A stretch of DNA of 49,527 bases, taken from assembly GCA_903834785.1 (NCBI GenBank), contig CAILKP010000103.1, positions 64,001-113,527 of the forward strand. The letters are read 5' to 3'. The DNA comes from an uncultured bacterium. GTDB taxonomy: Bacteria; Planctomycetota; Phycisphaerae; Phycisphaerales; UBA1924. The notes under the pieces were generated by a model, which was not told where the DNA came from, did no database searches, and was given only the letters and a program-made list of their open reading frames with translations. Shown in pieces: positions 18,248-27,164 of the stretch. Positions within the stretch are counted from its first letter, which is position 1; each line of letters begins with the position of its first letter. The position numbers were made by a program, and so were the translations under genes.

Positions 18248-18263
18248 GTATCAATCCTGAGAA
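18248..18263. promoter_or_regulatory. candidate enhancer site B
   Basis: On the minus strand this reads TTCTCAGGATTGATAC, identical to site A (9026-9041) in 14 of 16 positions, one half-site being degenerate. It lies 51 bases upstream of the sigma54-type promoter at 18182-18197. Confidence 0.55.
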
Positions 18264-18314
18264 ACGGGCAATTCGACCGCGGCGGCGGATCGTCCGAACC
18301 GGTCAGTGTGCGGC

Positions 18315-19733
18315 CTATACCGATCCGATTTCGCAGGTGGAGTCTTCGGCCTCTTTGGGGATATTGAGTTCGTCGAGCTTGCGGTAGAGACTGGAGACGC
18401 CGATTCCCAGGTGTTTGGCGGTCTCGGTTTTGTCGAAGCGGTGGCGACGAAGCGAGTAGATGATGTGCTGGCGCTCGAACTGGGCGAGCGCGTCTTTGAG
18501 TGCCTCGCCGGCCTCAGGCGGCGCCTCGGCCCCCTGGAAGGGCAGATCGGCCGCGGTGATCTCGCCGTTTTCCGCGAAGATAACGGCCCGCTCAATAACA
18601 TTCTCAAGCTCTCGAACGTTGCCCGGCCAGTTATGGCTGAGCATGGCCCGCATGGCCTGGTTGGAGATTGACAGGATCTTCTTGTTCATTTCTGCTGCGT
18701 ACTTGGCCAGGAAGTGATGGGCCAGAAGCGGAATGTCCTGGCGTCGCTGGCGGAGTGGGGGCAGTTGGAGGCGAACGACGTCCAACCGGTAGAGGAGGTC
18801 CTCACGGAACTGGCCCTTCTGGCAAAGCTGGCGGAGATCCTGATTGGAGGCGGCGACGATGCGGACGTCCACGGGCCGCGGCTTGGTGTCACCGACCGGG
18901 ACGACGACGCGTTCCTCTAGCACGCGAAGCAGCGAGCTTTGGACAGCGAAAGGCAGCGTGGAGATCTCGTCAAGAAACAGCGTGCCGCCGGTGGCGGCCT
19001 CAAAGTAACCGACGCGGTCGCGGACAGCACCGGTGAAGGCTCCCTTGCGATGGCCGAAGAGCTCGGACTCGATGAGACTCTCAGGGATTGCTCCGCAGTT
19101 GACTGCGACAAAGGGCTTGTCGCGGGTGATGCCGTTGTAGTGGACGGCGCGGGCGAAGAGCTCCTTGCCGGTGCCGGATTCACCGATGATCAACACGCTG
19201 CTGCGGACGGCAGAGAGCTTGCGGGCGAGATCAAAGAGCTTGGCCATCACCGGTGATTCACCGATGAGGTTCTGGAACTTGCTGGGAGCTGCAAGCTGCT
19301 CGCTCAGGGCCCGGCGCTCACGACGGATGTCGCGGATCTCCAGGACGCGGGAGATCCGCAGGAGTACATCGTCAAACTGAACCGGCTTGAGCAGGAAATC
19401 AGCGGCACCGGCCCGCATCGCCGCCACGGCACTGTCGACGGTACCGAAGGCGGTGAGGACGATGATCGGTGTTTCCGGAGCGGTGCGCTGGAGACGCTCA
19501 AGGAGGGCCAAGCCATCCATGCGGGGCATATGGATGTCGGTCAGCACGAGGTCAAAGGCGCGGTCGACTACCTTCTCGTAGGCGTCCTGGCCGTCGACGG
19601 CCTCGACGACCTCGTAACCCTCCTCGGTCAGGAGCTGGGCGATGGACTCACGCAGCACCTGTTCATCCTCGACGAGGAGAATGGAACCCGTTGGGCGGGC
19701 CGGCTTGCTGATGTTGGAACTGATCACGCTCAT
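18315..19733 (-). CDS. NtrC-family sigma54-dependent response regulator
   Basis: 472 residues from ATG 19733, which overlaps the stop of the preceding gene (ATGA, 19730-19733); a longer in-frame start at 19793 is less likely. Receiver domain: phosphoacceptor Asp66 in DLVLTDIHMPRMDG, with ILLVEDE and LLKP. AAA+ domain: Walker A GESGTGKE (184-191), the sigma54-contacting loop GAFTGA (231-236), Walker B GGTLFLDEI and the arginine region REDLLYRLDVV. The C-terminal Fis-type helix-turn-helix is FDKTETAKHLGIGVSSLYRKL. It should activate transcription at sigma54 promoters when phosphorylated. Five such promoters in this window make the cytochrome genes its likely regulon. Confidence 0.95.
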   Translation of the reverse strand: MSVISSNISKPARPTGSILLVEDEQVLRESIAQLLTEEGYEVVEAVDGQDAYEKVVDRAFDLVLTDIHMPRMDGLALLERLQRTAPETPIIVLTAFGTVDSAVAAMRAGAADFLLKPVQFDDVLLRISRVLEIRDIRRERRALSEQLAAPSKFQNLIGESPVMAKLFDLARKLSAVRSSVLIIGESGTGKELFARAVHYNGITRDKPFVAVNCGAIPESLIESELFGHRKGAFTGAVRDRVGYFEAATGGTLFLDEISTLPFAVQSSLLRVLEERVVVPVGDTKPRPVDVRIVAASNQDLRQLCQKGQFREDLLYRLDVVRLQLPPLRQRRQDIPLLAHHFLAKYAAEMNKKILSISNQAMRAMLSHNWPGNVRELENVIERAVIFAENGEITAADLPFQGAEAPPEAGEALKDALAQFERQHIIYSLRRHRFDKTETAKHLGIGVSSLYRKLDELNIPKEAEDSTCEIGSV

Positions 19734-20380
19734 TCCTTGGCCTTGGTGAGGTACTTCTCGGGGAGTTCGTTGCCGGGACGCTCGAAGTCCCAATAGACGT
19801 TGACAACCCAGTAGCGGGAGCCGTCTTTGAGCAGCTGGATGCTGTTGATGCCGCGGATGTAGGGCTTGGGATCGGTCGCGTTCCGGCGGGACTCGAAGGT
19901 GCTCCAGACGCTGACCATGTTGCCGAACTCCTCGACGCGGCGGGAAACTTCGGTGTCGCGGAAGCCGCCCTTCTCGAAGTAGACCTTGTTGGCGTCGATG
20001 TACTCGGTGATGGGCAGGAAGATCGTGCCGGCGGCACCATCGGGGCCGGATCGGGCCGGGATCATGCGAGCCTCGGGAACGAACAGAGAGCGGTACCGGT
20101 CCCAGTCGCGAGCCTCGCCAGCGGCGCCAGCGGGGACCGCGTAGAACGCGGCCATGATCGCTTCAACGGAGTTGACATCCTCGGGCTTGGCCTTGGGCCA
20201 GTTCGCTGCGACCGTGGGCAGGGGAATCTGGGGGTGACCTGACGGAACCGGGGGCTTACCGGAGGCGTCCGGCGTGGCGGGCGAAGCGGCCGGCGCGGGG
20301 CTGACCCCGGGCTGGCCAGCGAGGCCACCGAGAACACCAACCACCGCACCGAGAGTCAGAAGAGATGACAATACGTTCAT
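19730..20380 (-). CDS. secreted small NTF2/SnoaL-like domain protein, first gene of the regulator operon
   Basis: 216 residues from ATG 20380, preceded by AGGTAAC; an upstream in-frame start at 20566 would add sequence lacking a leader. The signal peptide is MNVLSSLLTLGAVVGVLGGLAGQ, followed by a Pro/Ala-rich linker. The domain includes EAIMAAFYAVPAGAAGEARDWDRYRSLF, the pattern of a SnoaL/NTF2-like fold, and YWVVNVYWDFERPG near the end. No catalytic role can be assigned. It is translationally coupled to the response regulator, so it might act in the periplasm as a ligand-binding part of the signalling system; that is inference. Expressed from the sigma54 site at 20452-20467. Confidence 0.75.
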   Translation of the reverse strand: MNVLSSLLTLGAVVGVLGGLAGQPGVSPAPAASPATPDASGKPPVPSGHPQIPLPTVAANWPKAKPEDVNSVEAIMAAFYAVPAGAAGEARDWDRYRSLFVPEARMIPARSGPDGAAGTIFLPITEYIDANKVYFEKGGFRDTEVSRRVEEFGNMVSVWSTFESRRNATDPKPYIRGINSIQLLKDGSRYWVVNVYWDFERPGNELPEKYLTKAKE

Positions 20381-20451
20381 AAAGTTACCTGTTTGAGGGA
20401 GGCTATCGGGCCGATGGTGCGGATCACTCCGCGGTCGCCTGATTCTCCTAT

Positions 20452-20467
20452 TGCAAAGCCAGTGCCT
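20452..20467 (-). promoter_or_regulatory. sigma54 promoter of the regulator operon
   Basis: Minus strand AGGCACTGGCTTTGCA: GGCAC and TTTGCA with exact GG-N10-GC spacing. Predicted start near 20441, a leader of about 60 bases to ATG 20380. If the NtrC-type protein acts here, the operon is autoregulated. Confidence 0.65.
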
Positions 20468-20538
20468 CGAGTTATTGCCTTGAAAACGACGGCAGAACGG
20501 CGGTTGATCCCACGGCCGAGATCCCCTTGATAGGCGGG

Positions 20539-20554
20539 TTCTCGCAAATGAGAA
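20539..20554. promoter_or_regulatory. candidate enhancer site C between divergent sigma54 promoters
   Basis: TTCTCGCAAATGAGAA is a perfect 5-bp inverted repeat with a 6-base spacer. It is 71 bases from the minus-strand promoter at 20452-20467 and 48 bases from the plus-strand promoter at 20603-20618, so one site could serve both directions. Confidence 0.6.
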
Positions 20555-20602
20555 TAGACGATCCATTTGTCCTTTTCAAGGGCCGTGAACTCGGATTTTT
20601 GC

Positions 20603-20618
20603 TGGCATCCAAAATGCA
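20603..20618 (+). promoter_or_regulatory. sigma54 promoter upstream of the NapC-type multiheme gene
   Basis: TGGCATCCAAAATGCA shares TGGCATC with the site at 9200 and has GG-N10-GC spacing. Predicted start near 20629, leaving a leader of about 217 bases before ATG 20846. The long leader contains no convincing gene. Confidence 0.65.
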
Positions 20619-20845
20619 TCAGACATACCGGACGGCGGAAGACGCCGGGCGATTCAATTGGATAAGTATTTCTACCTACTCTACCTCGCTGCCTCAGCTA
20701 AATCCTGCTCCTCGGCCCCTGACGGCCGCGGCTTGCACATCTGCTCTCCCTCGCGATCTCGCGGTTGAGCCGTCTGATCACCGGCTGTTGCCTCTCAAGT
20801 CCTTGCCCTCATCTGCTCCCTTCCCTCTGCAGCAAAGAAAGACCT

Positions 20846-22384
20846 ATGGGTATCTGGCGCGAGCGTCTTCGGTTCCGTCGTTGGGGCAAGTGGATCCTGG
20901 CGGGGATGGTGGGCTTCGTGGCGGTAGCGACGATCAGTGTCGAGGCGACCTCGACAAGTTCGTTCTGCAACAGCTGCCACATCATGGAGCCGTTCTACGA
21001 CAGCTGGAAAGTCAGCTCGCACAAGAATGTCGCGTGCGTGCAGTGCCACATCGCCCCGGGTATGGACAACTTCCTTGAGGCCAAGTTCAACGGACTTGGT
21101 CAGGTTGTCGACGACCTGCTGCACCGGACGAGCAACAAGCCGTCGGCATCAGTAAGCCAGTTCTCGTGCACCCGCTCGGGCTGCCACACGCAAGAGACGC
21201 TGAAAGCCAAGAAGACTGACAACGGGCGTTTCAAGTTCGCCCATGACCAGCATCTGGGCGCCAAGCACCTCGGCGTGGAGATCAGCTGCAGCACGTGCCA
21301 CTCGCACGTCAAGGGTGATTCACACTTCGAGGTCAACACCGGGGTGTGCCTGACGTGCCACCTGGTCGGCGATCCGACTCCCGGCATGGAACTTGCCAGC
21401 GGCGGTCGGGAGAAGCTGATCACCCTGGCGGCCCGCTCGGCGACCTCAAAGGTCGTGCCGACGGTGAACCCGGGGGAGAAGGTGCCGCCGAGCGCGTGCA
21501 CCACGTGCCATGATGCACCCAACAAGGAGATCGACTTCCAGGGGCTCAAGTTCAACCACTCCCAGTTCCTGGCCTTCGGCGCAAGCTGCGAGTCCTGCCA
21601 CCAGGGCACGACGGCGACGCCGCCACCGATCGATGACGGCCGCTGCCTGGAGTGCCACACGTTCGGGATCGAGAAGATGACCGACAGCCGCGAGATGCAC
21701 CGGACTCACTCTCTCGGGCGGCACAAGATCGAATGCTCGAGTTGCCACGGCACCATCCGCCACGGCCTGAAGGTTCAGGTCGCATCGCTGGAGAAGCTTG
21801 AGTGCAACAAGTGCCATCTCGATCAGCACACGGTGCAGCAGAACACCTACTTCAACATCGCCAAGTCGCCGCACGGCCCGGACAGCCCGGCGACACAGAA
21901 CGTGATGTTCATGGCCCACGTTGACTGCACCGGCTGCCACACGAAGGCGAGGAGCGTCAGCGGGCGGCCCGAGGGCGGAGCACAGGTACTTGCGGCATCC
22001 CCGGACTCCTGCGACAAGTGCCATCAGCCCGGGCTGGGCGACAAGATGATCCCGCTGTGGCAGAAAACTGCCCGGACGATGTATGACGAGGTCAAGGGGA
22101 TGAAGGAGGCGGCTTCAGCGGCGGGTGCGCCCGCCGATGCACTTGCCCGAGCGACAACCATTCTGGACGCAGTCCGAGCCGACGGAAGCTGGGGCGTGCA
22201 CAATCCGCGTTACACCGAACAGTTGCTGACAGAAGCCCGCCAGGTACTGGCCGCGACGGGGAAGGTGCCGGCAATCGGTCCGGCATCGCTGCGGCCCGCC
22301 CCACCGGCTGAGAGCACCAAGCCCGCCGCCCCGAAGCCGGTGCCGGAACCCAAGCCATCCCCCGCGCCCGGAGTTCCACGCTGA
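20846..22384 (+). CDS. NapC/NirT-type inner-membrane multiheme cytochrome c (12 heme motifs)
   Basis: 512 residues from ATG 20846, chosen because it places RRWGKWILAGMVGFVAVATISVEATS as a signal-anchor directly before the first heme; the longer reading from 20765 only adds an unrelated leader. The N-terminus with CNSCHIMEP and CVQCHIAPG is typical of the NapC/NirT/NrfH quinol dehydrogenase family. Eleven CXXCH sites (CNSCH, CVQCH, CSTCH, CLTCH, CTTCH, CESCH, CLECH, CSSCH, CNKCH, CTGCH, CDKCH) plus a CX4CH site, CTRSGCH. The C-terminal 90 residues are Pro/Ala-rich. It would oxidise quinol and pass electrons to periplasmic cytochromes, in the manner of CymA or ImcH; the analogy is by architecture. 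Its stop overlaps the next gene. Confidence 0.92.
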   Translation: MGIWRERLRFRRWGKWILAGMVGFVAVATISVEATSTSSFCNSCHIMEPFYDSWKVSSHKNVACVQCHIAPGMDNFLEAKFNGLGQVVDDLLHRTSNKPSASVSQFSCTRSGCHTQETLKAKKTDNGRFKFAHDQHLGAKHLGVEISCSTCHSHVKGDSHFEVNTGVCLTCHLVGDPTPGMELASGGREKLITLAARSATSKVVPTVNPGEKVPPSACTTCHDAPNKEIDFQGLKFNHSQFLAFGASCESCHQGTTATPPPIDDGRCLECHTFGIEKMTDSREMHRTHSLGRHKIECSSCHGTIRHGLKVQVASLEKLECNKCHLDQHTVQQNTYFNIAKSPHGPDSPATQNVMFMAHVDCTGCHTKARSVSGRPEGGAQVLAASPDSCDKCHQPGLGDKMIPLWQKTARTMYDEVKGMKEAASAAGAPADALARATTILDAVRADGSWGVHNPRYTEQLLTEARQVLAATGKVPAIGPASLRPAPPAESTKPAAPKPVPEPKPSPAPGVPR

Positions 22385-24144
22385 AACGCCTCATTGCCAT
22401 CCTGGTTGCTGTTGCCTGCGGGGTTCCGGTTCTGCTGGCTCAGGTCAAGCCCGGAAACCCGGGGCCCCAGCCGGGTCCCCAGCCGCCACGGGCAGAACCG
22501 GCCGGAGCGGCGAGCTCACCATCCAGTGCTGCGCCCGGGTCCGCATCGACCGAGCCGGCCAAGCGCTCCGGAGCACTGCTGAACCCGCCGACCGGTCCGG
22601 CGGGCGTGCGCCCGACGCTGCCGGTACGCAACTGCACAAACGCAGGCTGCCACGCCGAGCAGATCAAGCACACGCTCCTACACGGCCCCGTGGCGGTCAA
22701 CGCGTGCGACGTCTGCCACGTCAGCAAGGACGCCGGGGCACACACGTTCCAGCTCAAGCGGCAGGGCAAGGATCTGTGCACCTTCTGCCACATCGACAGC
22801 AAGACAGGCGGACCGGGTGACACCGTGCACAAGCCGGTGGCCGAGGGCAGTTGCATCAGCTGTCATAATCCGCACGGCTCGGAGGTGCGGAGCATGCTGC
22901 AGCAGCCCACCGTCAACAAGCAGTGCCTGCAGTGCCACACGGAGGTGATGAAGGGCGCACACGCCCACAAGCCCGCCAGCGATGACTGCACACAGTGCCA
23001 CCAGAGCCACGCCTCGAGCCATGCCAAGCTGCTCAAGGCCGACCGGGAGCAGTTGTGCGTCACCTGCCATCAGGATGTCCAGAAGAAGATCAGCACCGCC
23101 GCTCACCCGCACAAGCCGGTCACCTCTGGTGACTGCTACCTCTGCCACTCCCCCCACTCTTCGGACCATGTCGCGGTGCTGCAGCGAGGCCCCAAGGATC
23201 TCTGCCTGTCATGCCATGACACGATGAACAGCGTACTGGCCTCGGCCAAGCACCCGCACTCGGCGGCAACCGATGGCAAGTCCTGTCTGAACTGTCACAG
23301 CCCGCACGGCAGCGAACACGCCAAGCAGCTCAAGGCCAGCACGCTGGATGCCTGCATGGCCTGCCATGACAAACCGATCGCCGTGGACAACAAGCGGACC
23401 GTGCACGCGGTCAACGAGCTCCGGGTCGACGAGTTCTACAAGCACGGGCCGATCAACAAGGACGACTGCGGTGCCTGCCATGCGGTGCACGGGGGCCACG
23501 AACCGAGCCTGCTGGTGGCCAAATACTCGACGGCGTTCTACACCAACAAGGAGCCGGATGCCAGCGCACTGTGCTTCAAGTGCCATGACGCCAGACTGCT
23601 CGCCGGGCCGGTGGGCGACAAACTGACGGCGTTCCGCGACGGGGAGCGGAACCTGCACGCCCTGCACGTGGGCCAGGGCAAGGGGCAGCAATCACGCTCG
23701 TGTCGCGCTTGCCACACGGTCCACGCCAGTCGGTTTGAGAACATGGTCGCCGATTCGGTGAAGTTCGGCGAATGGTCGCTGCCGGTGAACTACACCCGCA
23801 CGCCGACGGGCGGATCCTGTGCGCCAGGGTGCCACAAGCCGGAGCCCTACGACCGGGAGGTCCCGGGAAGGATGCCGCCGAATCTCAAGCCGGCCGCGGG
23901 CGCGACTTCCGACGCGGGAACTGAGGCTGGTGGCGGTCAGCCGACGGGCGGAGGAACACCAGCGGCGCCAATCGGGTCGGCGGGCTCTCCACCACCTGCG
24001 GCTCCCGGAACACCCGTACCGGTCCAGCCCGCGACTGCTCCGGTGCCTGCTCCGGCAGCCGCACCGGCTCCGGCACCGGACGCCAACATCGCGCCGCCGG
24101 CACAGCCGACACCGAAGCCGGCGGGCGTCAACGGCGGCAAGTAA
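22381..24144 (+). CDS. exported large multiheme cytochrome c (15 heme motifs), probable CTG start
   Basis: 587 residues if translation starts at CTG 22381. The frame from there encodes (L/M)KRLIAILVAVACGVPVLLAQ, a good signal peptide, and GGAG (22370-22373) sits 7 bases before the CTG. No ATG, GTG or TTG occurs close by; the first ATG, at 22606, would delete the signal peptide. The CTGA overlap (22381-22384) couples it to the NapC-type gene. Thirteen CXXCH motifs (CDVCH to CRACH) lie between CX4CH (CTNAGCH) at the start and CX3CH (CAPGCH) at the end. Several occur in doubled-CXXCH context such as CISCHNPHGSE. A Pro/Ala-rich tail of about 100 residues follows. Probable periplasmic electron carrier of the DmsE/MtrA kind; which is inference. 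Confidence 0.9.
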   Translation: MKRLIAILVAVACGVPVLLAQVKPGNPGPQPGPQPPRAEPAGAASSPSSAAPGSASTEPAKRSGALLNPPTGPAGVRPTLPVRNCTNAGCHAEQIKHTLLHGPVAVNACDVCHVSKDAGAHTFQLKRQGKDLCTFCHIDSKTGGPGDTVHKPVAEGSCISCHNPHGSEVRSMLQQPTVNKQCLQCHTEVMKGAHAHKPASDDCTQCHQSHASSHAKLLKADREQLCVTCHQDVQKKISTAAHPHKPVTSGDCYLCHSPHSSDHVAVLQRGPKDLCLSCHDTMNSVLASAKHPHSAATDGKSCLNCHSPHGSEHAKQLKASTLDACMACHDKPIAVDNKRTVHAVNELRVDEFYKHGPINKDDCGACHAVHGGHEPSLLVAKYSTAFYTNKEPDASALCFKCHDARLLAGPVGDKLTAFRDGERNLHALHVGQGKGQQSRSCRACHTVHASRFENMVADSVKFGEWSLPVNYTRTPTGGSCAPGCHKPEPYDREVPGRMPPNLKPAAGATSDAGTEAGGGQPTGGGTPAAPIGSAGSPPPAAPGTPVPVQPATAPVPAPAAAPAPAPDANIAPPAQPTPKPAGVNGGK

Positions 24145-24419
24145 ACAACTAGAGCAGCGGTGGCTGGGCCAACAGGGACGAGGCGTGCCAACCGGCACCC
24201 CGCGGGGATCCTCTCTCCGGCGGTGACAGGATCGCTTCACGGCGTGGGTGAACGACCCCACGCGGATGGTCCTCGCCGCGTGGCAATCAGCACATGACGG
24301 CAAGCCGAGCGGCAGGCAGCGGGATACACCGGCCCGAGGACCGATGCCGCAGCTACTGTCTGGCGGTGCGGCGAACCGAGCCACCGCAGAAGCCGGTCCC
24401 AATGCCCGGCGGCGGCCGA

Positions 24420-26075
24420 TCAGTATGATTTGTTGACGTGATTGTCACCGTGGCAGCGGAGATTGCAGGTGCCGCGGAAGGTGCCCGTGTCGATGAACTC
24501 GAGCCGTCCCTGGGTGTTGGGCGTCACGATGTTGGTGGCGAAGTTGATGAGGTGGCTGTTGTTGGTAGCGTTGCCCTGGGTTGAGGAGATGCCGTGCGAG
24601 TCATGGCAGGCGATGCAGGGCGTTCGCTCTTCCTGTACATGTTTCTTGTGGTAGCGGAAGCTGGAGGCACTTTCGCTCATGAGGTTACTGCGGTCGTGGC
24701 AGCGGTAACAGAGAGCGTACGCCGCCGCACTTTCGGTGCTGTTGTCCGCGGTGTCGTAACGTTCGACGAGCAGACCGGGGTTGGAGGAACCGTGCGTGCC
24801 GTTGGGCCCGCTGCCGCCGACCGAGCGGGCACCATCCGCCGCGTGGCAGTCGCTGCAGTACATCAGGCTTGAGGCGGTCATCGGGGGCTTGAGTGACGGC
24901 ACGTTGCTGTTGCGTCCGGCGGTGGCGACGGGGTGGAACGAGACAGCACTTGGGCTGAACTCCAGGCGGGTGTTATTCGAGACGATCCGCCGCGAGATGC
25001 GCGGCAGGATGGTCGCGGCGTCGGCGTGGCACTTCAGGCAGGTCTCATACTCGTAGGCCGCTGCCTCAACCGCGGTACCGGCGATATTCACGCCGGCGAT
25101 GCGCCCGAAGTTGGGGTGGACCGCCGGTGCCACACCACGGCCGGTACCCATTGTGTGCGGGTCATGGCAGCTCACACAGGTCGTATGACTCTGCTGGGGG
25201 TCGGGTGGATCCACCATGCTGGCCGTGTCATGGTTGTAGGCCCGGTTCGTGGCCGTGAGAATGTTCGGGGCTGTGGCGACGCTGCCGTTGTGGCACTGCA
25301 GGCAGGTGGTGGTGATGGTCTGGGCCCGCAGGAGGTACGGTCCGCTTGGCGCTGAGTGGGGCTGGTGGCACGCGTTGCAGGCGTTGTGGCCGGTGACCGT
25401 TGTCGTCCCCATGTTGTGACAGGAGATGCAGAGCTGGGACACGCTGTTCTGCATCGAGAGGAACTTGCCGAACGTGTTATTGTGCGCATCGTGGCAGGTC
25501 GTGCACTGCAGCTCGGCGTTGGAATCGAGCTTGAGAGCGGACGGAAGCCCTGTGGGGCTGCGCAGCTTGCGGTCTCTGGAGGCAAGTGACGAGTCAAAGC
25601 GGAAGGAGATCGGGTGGTCGTCCCGCAGATCGGTGCCGATGTTCGCGTGCCCGGCGGGCATGCGCGTGACGCCACCGGTCATCACCACCGGGGTCGGTGC
25701 CGTCACCAGCGCACCGAGTGCGATGGTGCCGTCGTGACAGGACAGGCACATCTTCGAGGTCCCTGTCGGCTGGCCCGGGGCGGCATCGAGTGCTCGACTG
25801 GAGTACGGCAGATACGAACTGATCGACATCGTCCGGTTCCAGAGCGGCTGGACCGGGGCGGCGTTGTGCGGTGTGTGGCAGAAGATGCAGACCTGATCTT
25901 CGCTGACGGCCTTGACTGTTCCTGGACCGCTGGCCGAAAGGTTGTGCCGCGAGAACACCACCCCGGAGGGCTGGGCCGCAGCCAGTGATGCCACGAGAGC
26001 GACGGTGCCGACGCAGGCCGCCACGGCACGCGACCGAAGGCCGTTGTGAATGCTGGCAAAGGAGGCGTGGTTCAT
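24420..26075 (-). CDS. exported 12-heme cytochrome c of the outer-membrane cluster
   Basis: 551 residues. Signal peptide AVAACVGTVALVASLAAAQ. Eleven CXXCH sites (CIFCH, CLSCH, CTTCH, CISCH, CNACH, CLQCH, CVSCH, CLKCH, CSDCH, CYRCH, CIACH) and a final CX3CH, CNLRCH. The first part, HNLSASG...CIFCHTPHNA...PLWN...CLSCHDGTIALG...DDHPISF...CTTCHDAH, follows the order of the tetraheme protein at 31464-32105, so this looks like an extended member of the same family. AGGAG precedes ATG 26075, which overlaps the stop of the NHL gene upstream (26072-26075). It is the last gene of the operon and may sit at the barrel or on the cell surface. Confidence 0.9.
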   Translation of the reverse strand: MNHASFASIHNGLRSRAVAACVGTVALVASLAAAQPSGVVFSRHNLSASGPGTVKAVSEDQVCIFCHTPHNAAPVQPLWNRTMSISSYLPYSSRALDAAPGQPTGTSKMCLSCHDGTIALGALVTAPTPVVMTGGVTRMPAGHANIGTDLRDDHPISFRFDSSLASRDRKLRSPTGLPSALKLDSNAELQCTTCHDAHNNTFGKFLSMQNSVSQLCISCHNMGTTTVTGHNACNACHQPHSAPSGPYLLRAQTITTTCLQCHNGSVATAPNILTATNRAYNHDTASMVDPPDPQQSHTTCVSCHDPHTMGTGRGVAPAVHPNFGRIAGVNIAGTAVEAAAYEYETCLKCHADAATILPRISRRIVSNNTRLEFSPSAVSFHPVATAGRNSNVPSLKPPMTASSLMYCSDCHAADGARSVGGSGPNGTHGSSNPGLLVERYDTADNSTESAAAYALCYRCHDRSNLMSESASSFRYHKKHVQEERTPCIACHDSHGISSTQGNATNNSHLINFATNIVTPNTQGRLEFIDTGTFRGTCNLRCHGDNHVNKSY

Positions 26076-27154
26076 GGCTGAGCTCCTGACCGGAGGTACT
26101 GAAAGACCTGAATGCGGCGGTTGTAGCTGTCGGCGATCCAGATACGGTCGGCGGGATCGATCCAGATTCCCGCCGGAAGCCAGAACTCCCCGGGGCCGCG
26201 GCCTTCGCGCCCGAAGGCCATGAGCAGGGAACCCTGGGCATCGAACAGCTGGACCGCTTCGAAGTTCGCATCGACCACGTAGAGATGATTCTCGGAATCC
26301 GCGGCGACCCCCTTGGGCTGTGAAAAGTAGCCGGGGAGGTCCCCCTTGCGGCCGATAGACGACTGGAACGTCCCGTCGGCAGCGAACAGGCTGAGGCGGA
26401 AGTTCAGAGAGTCGGAGACGCAGATGCGGCCCGAGGCATCAAAGGCGACGAACGTGGGGAAGTTGAGCTGGCCCTGACCGCTGCCGCGGCCGCCGAAGCG
26501 GGAGACCTCCGTGCCTTCAGGGCTGAGCAGAACGATCTGGTGAGCGCCGACATCCGCCACAGCGATCCGGCCGGTTCCCTTCTCCACCGCGATGCCGCAC
26601 GGTCGCTTGAGAATCCCGGCACCGATGGTTCCGAGCACCTTGCCGTCGAGCCCGAGTGACCAGATCATGCCGCCGCCGGCATCGGACAGCAGCAGTCGCG
26701 ACCGCTGGCCGTCATAGGCGACGGCAACGGGATGGCGGAACTGGGGTTCATCCTCACCGGGCTGCCAGATCGCGTACTTCTGTGTGGCCAGATCGAAGAC
26801 GTGGACGCCGCGTGCTCCGCTGTCAGCAACGAACACGCGGTCCGCGCCATCGGTGCACACCCCCATCGGGTTGATCATGCCGCGGGAGATCTCGCGTCCG
26901 AACAGTGCATCCCCGAGGGCATCGAGGCCGGAGCGGGCCGGCTTGAGGTCGCCGGAGCTGACGAGCGCACCGACGTATCGAATTCGCGGCTGGTCAGGAG
27001 CTGTCGGCCAGACCAAGGGCGAGGCGGCGGGAGTAAAGACGACGCCGGGCTCGCTGGCGCAGCCGCCCGTGCACACCGCTGAGGCAAGGACGAACAGTGC
27101 CGCTGCCTTACGGCGCGGACACCGGTGCAGCTGACTGCCGGAGCGTTGGGTCAT
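26072..27154 (-). CDS. NHL-repeat beta-propeller lipoprotein (second of two)
   Basis: 360 residues from ATG 27154; the longer frame to 27400 is antisense-like sequence without a leader. Lipoprotein signal KAAALFVLASAVCTGGCAS. Propeller blades include INPMGVCTDGADRVFVADSG, FRHPVAVAYDGQRSRLLLSD, RPCGIAVEKGTGRIAVADVG, FPTFVAFDASGRICVSDSLN, QPKGVAADSENHLYVVDANF and LPAGIWIDPADRIWIADSYN, six in all. The segment before the propeller, WPTAPDQPRIRYVGAL...GLDALGDALFG, parallels FWPLAPDEPRIQFIRAL...GLDSLVFG of the NHL lipoprotein at 29880-31202, so the two are paralogues. It lies between the barrel gene (11 bases) and the 12-heme gene (4-base overlap). Probably anchored to a membrane as a scaffold or assembly factor. 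Confidence 0.88.
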   Translation of the reverse strand: MTQRSGSQLHRCPRRKAAALFVLASAVCTGGCASEPGVVFTPAASPLVWPTAPDQPRIRYVGALVSSGDLKPARSGLDALGDALFGREISRGMINPMGVCTDGADRVFVADSGARGVHVFDLATQKYAIWQPGEDEPQFRHPVAVAYDGQRSRLLLSDAGGGMIWSLGLDGKVLGTIGAGILKRPCGIAVEKGTGRIAVADVGAHQIVLLSPEGTEVSRFGGRGSGQGQLNFPTFVAFDASGRICVSDSLNFRLSLFAADGTFQSSIGRKGDLPGYFSQPKGVAADSENHLYVVDANFEAVQLFDAQGSLLMAFGREGRGPGEFWLPAGIWIDPADRIWIADSYNRRIQVFQYLRSGAQP

Positions 27155-27164
27155 GGAGAGGTTC

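Noticed and set aside
24145..24419. Terminator or promoter between the convergent 15-heme and 12-heme genes
   Set aside because: Only short imperfect stems (e.g. GATCCT...AGGATC near 24208-24234) without T-runs; not enough to call a feature.
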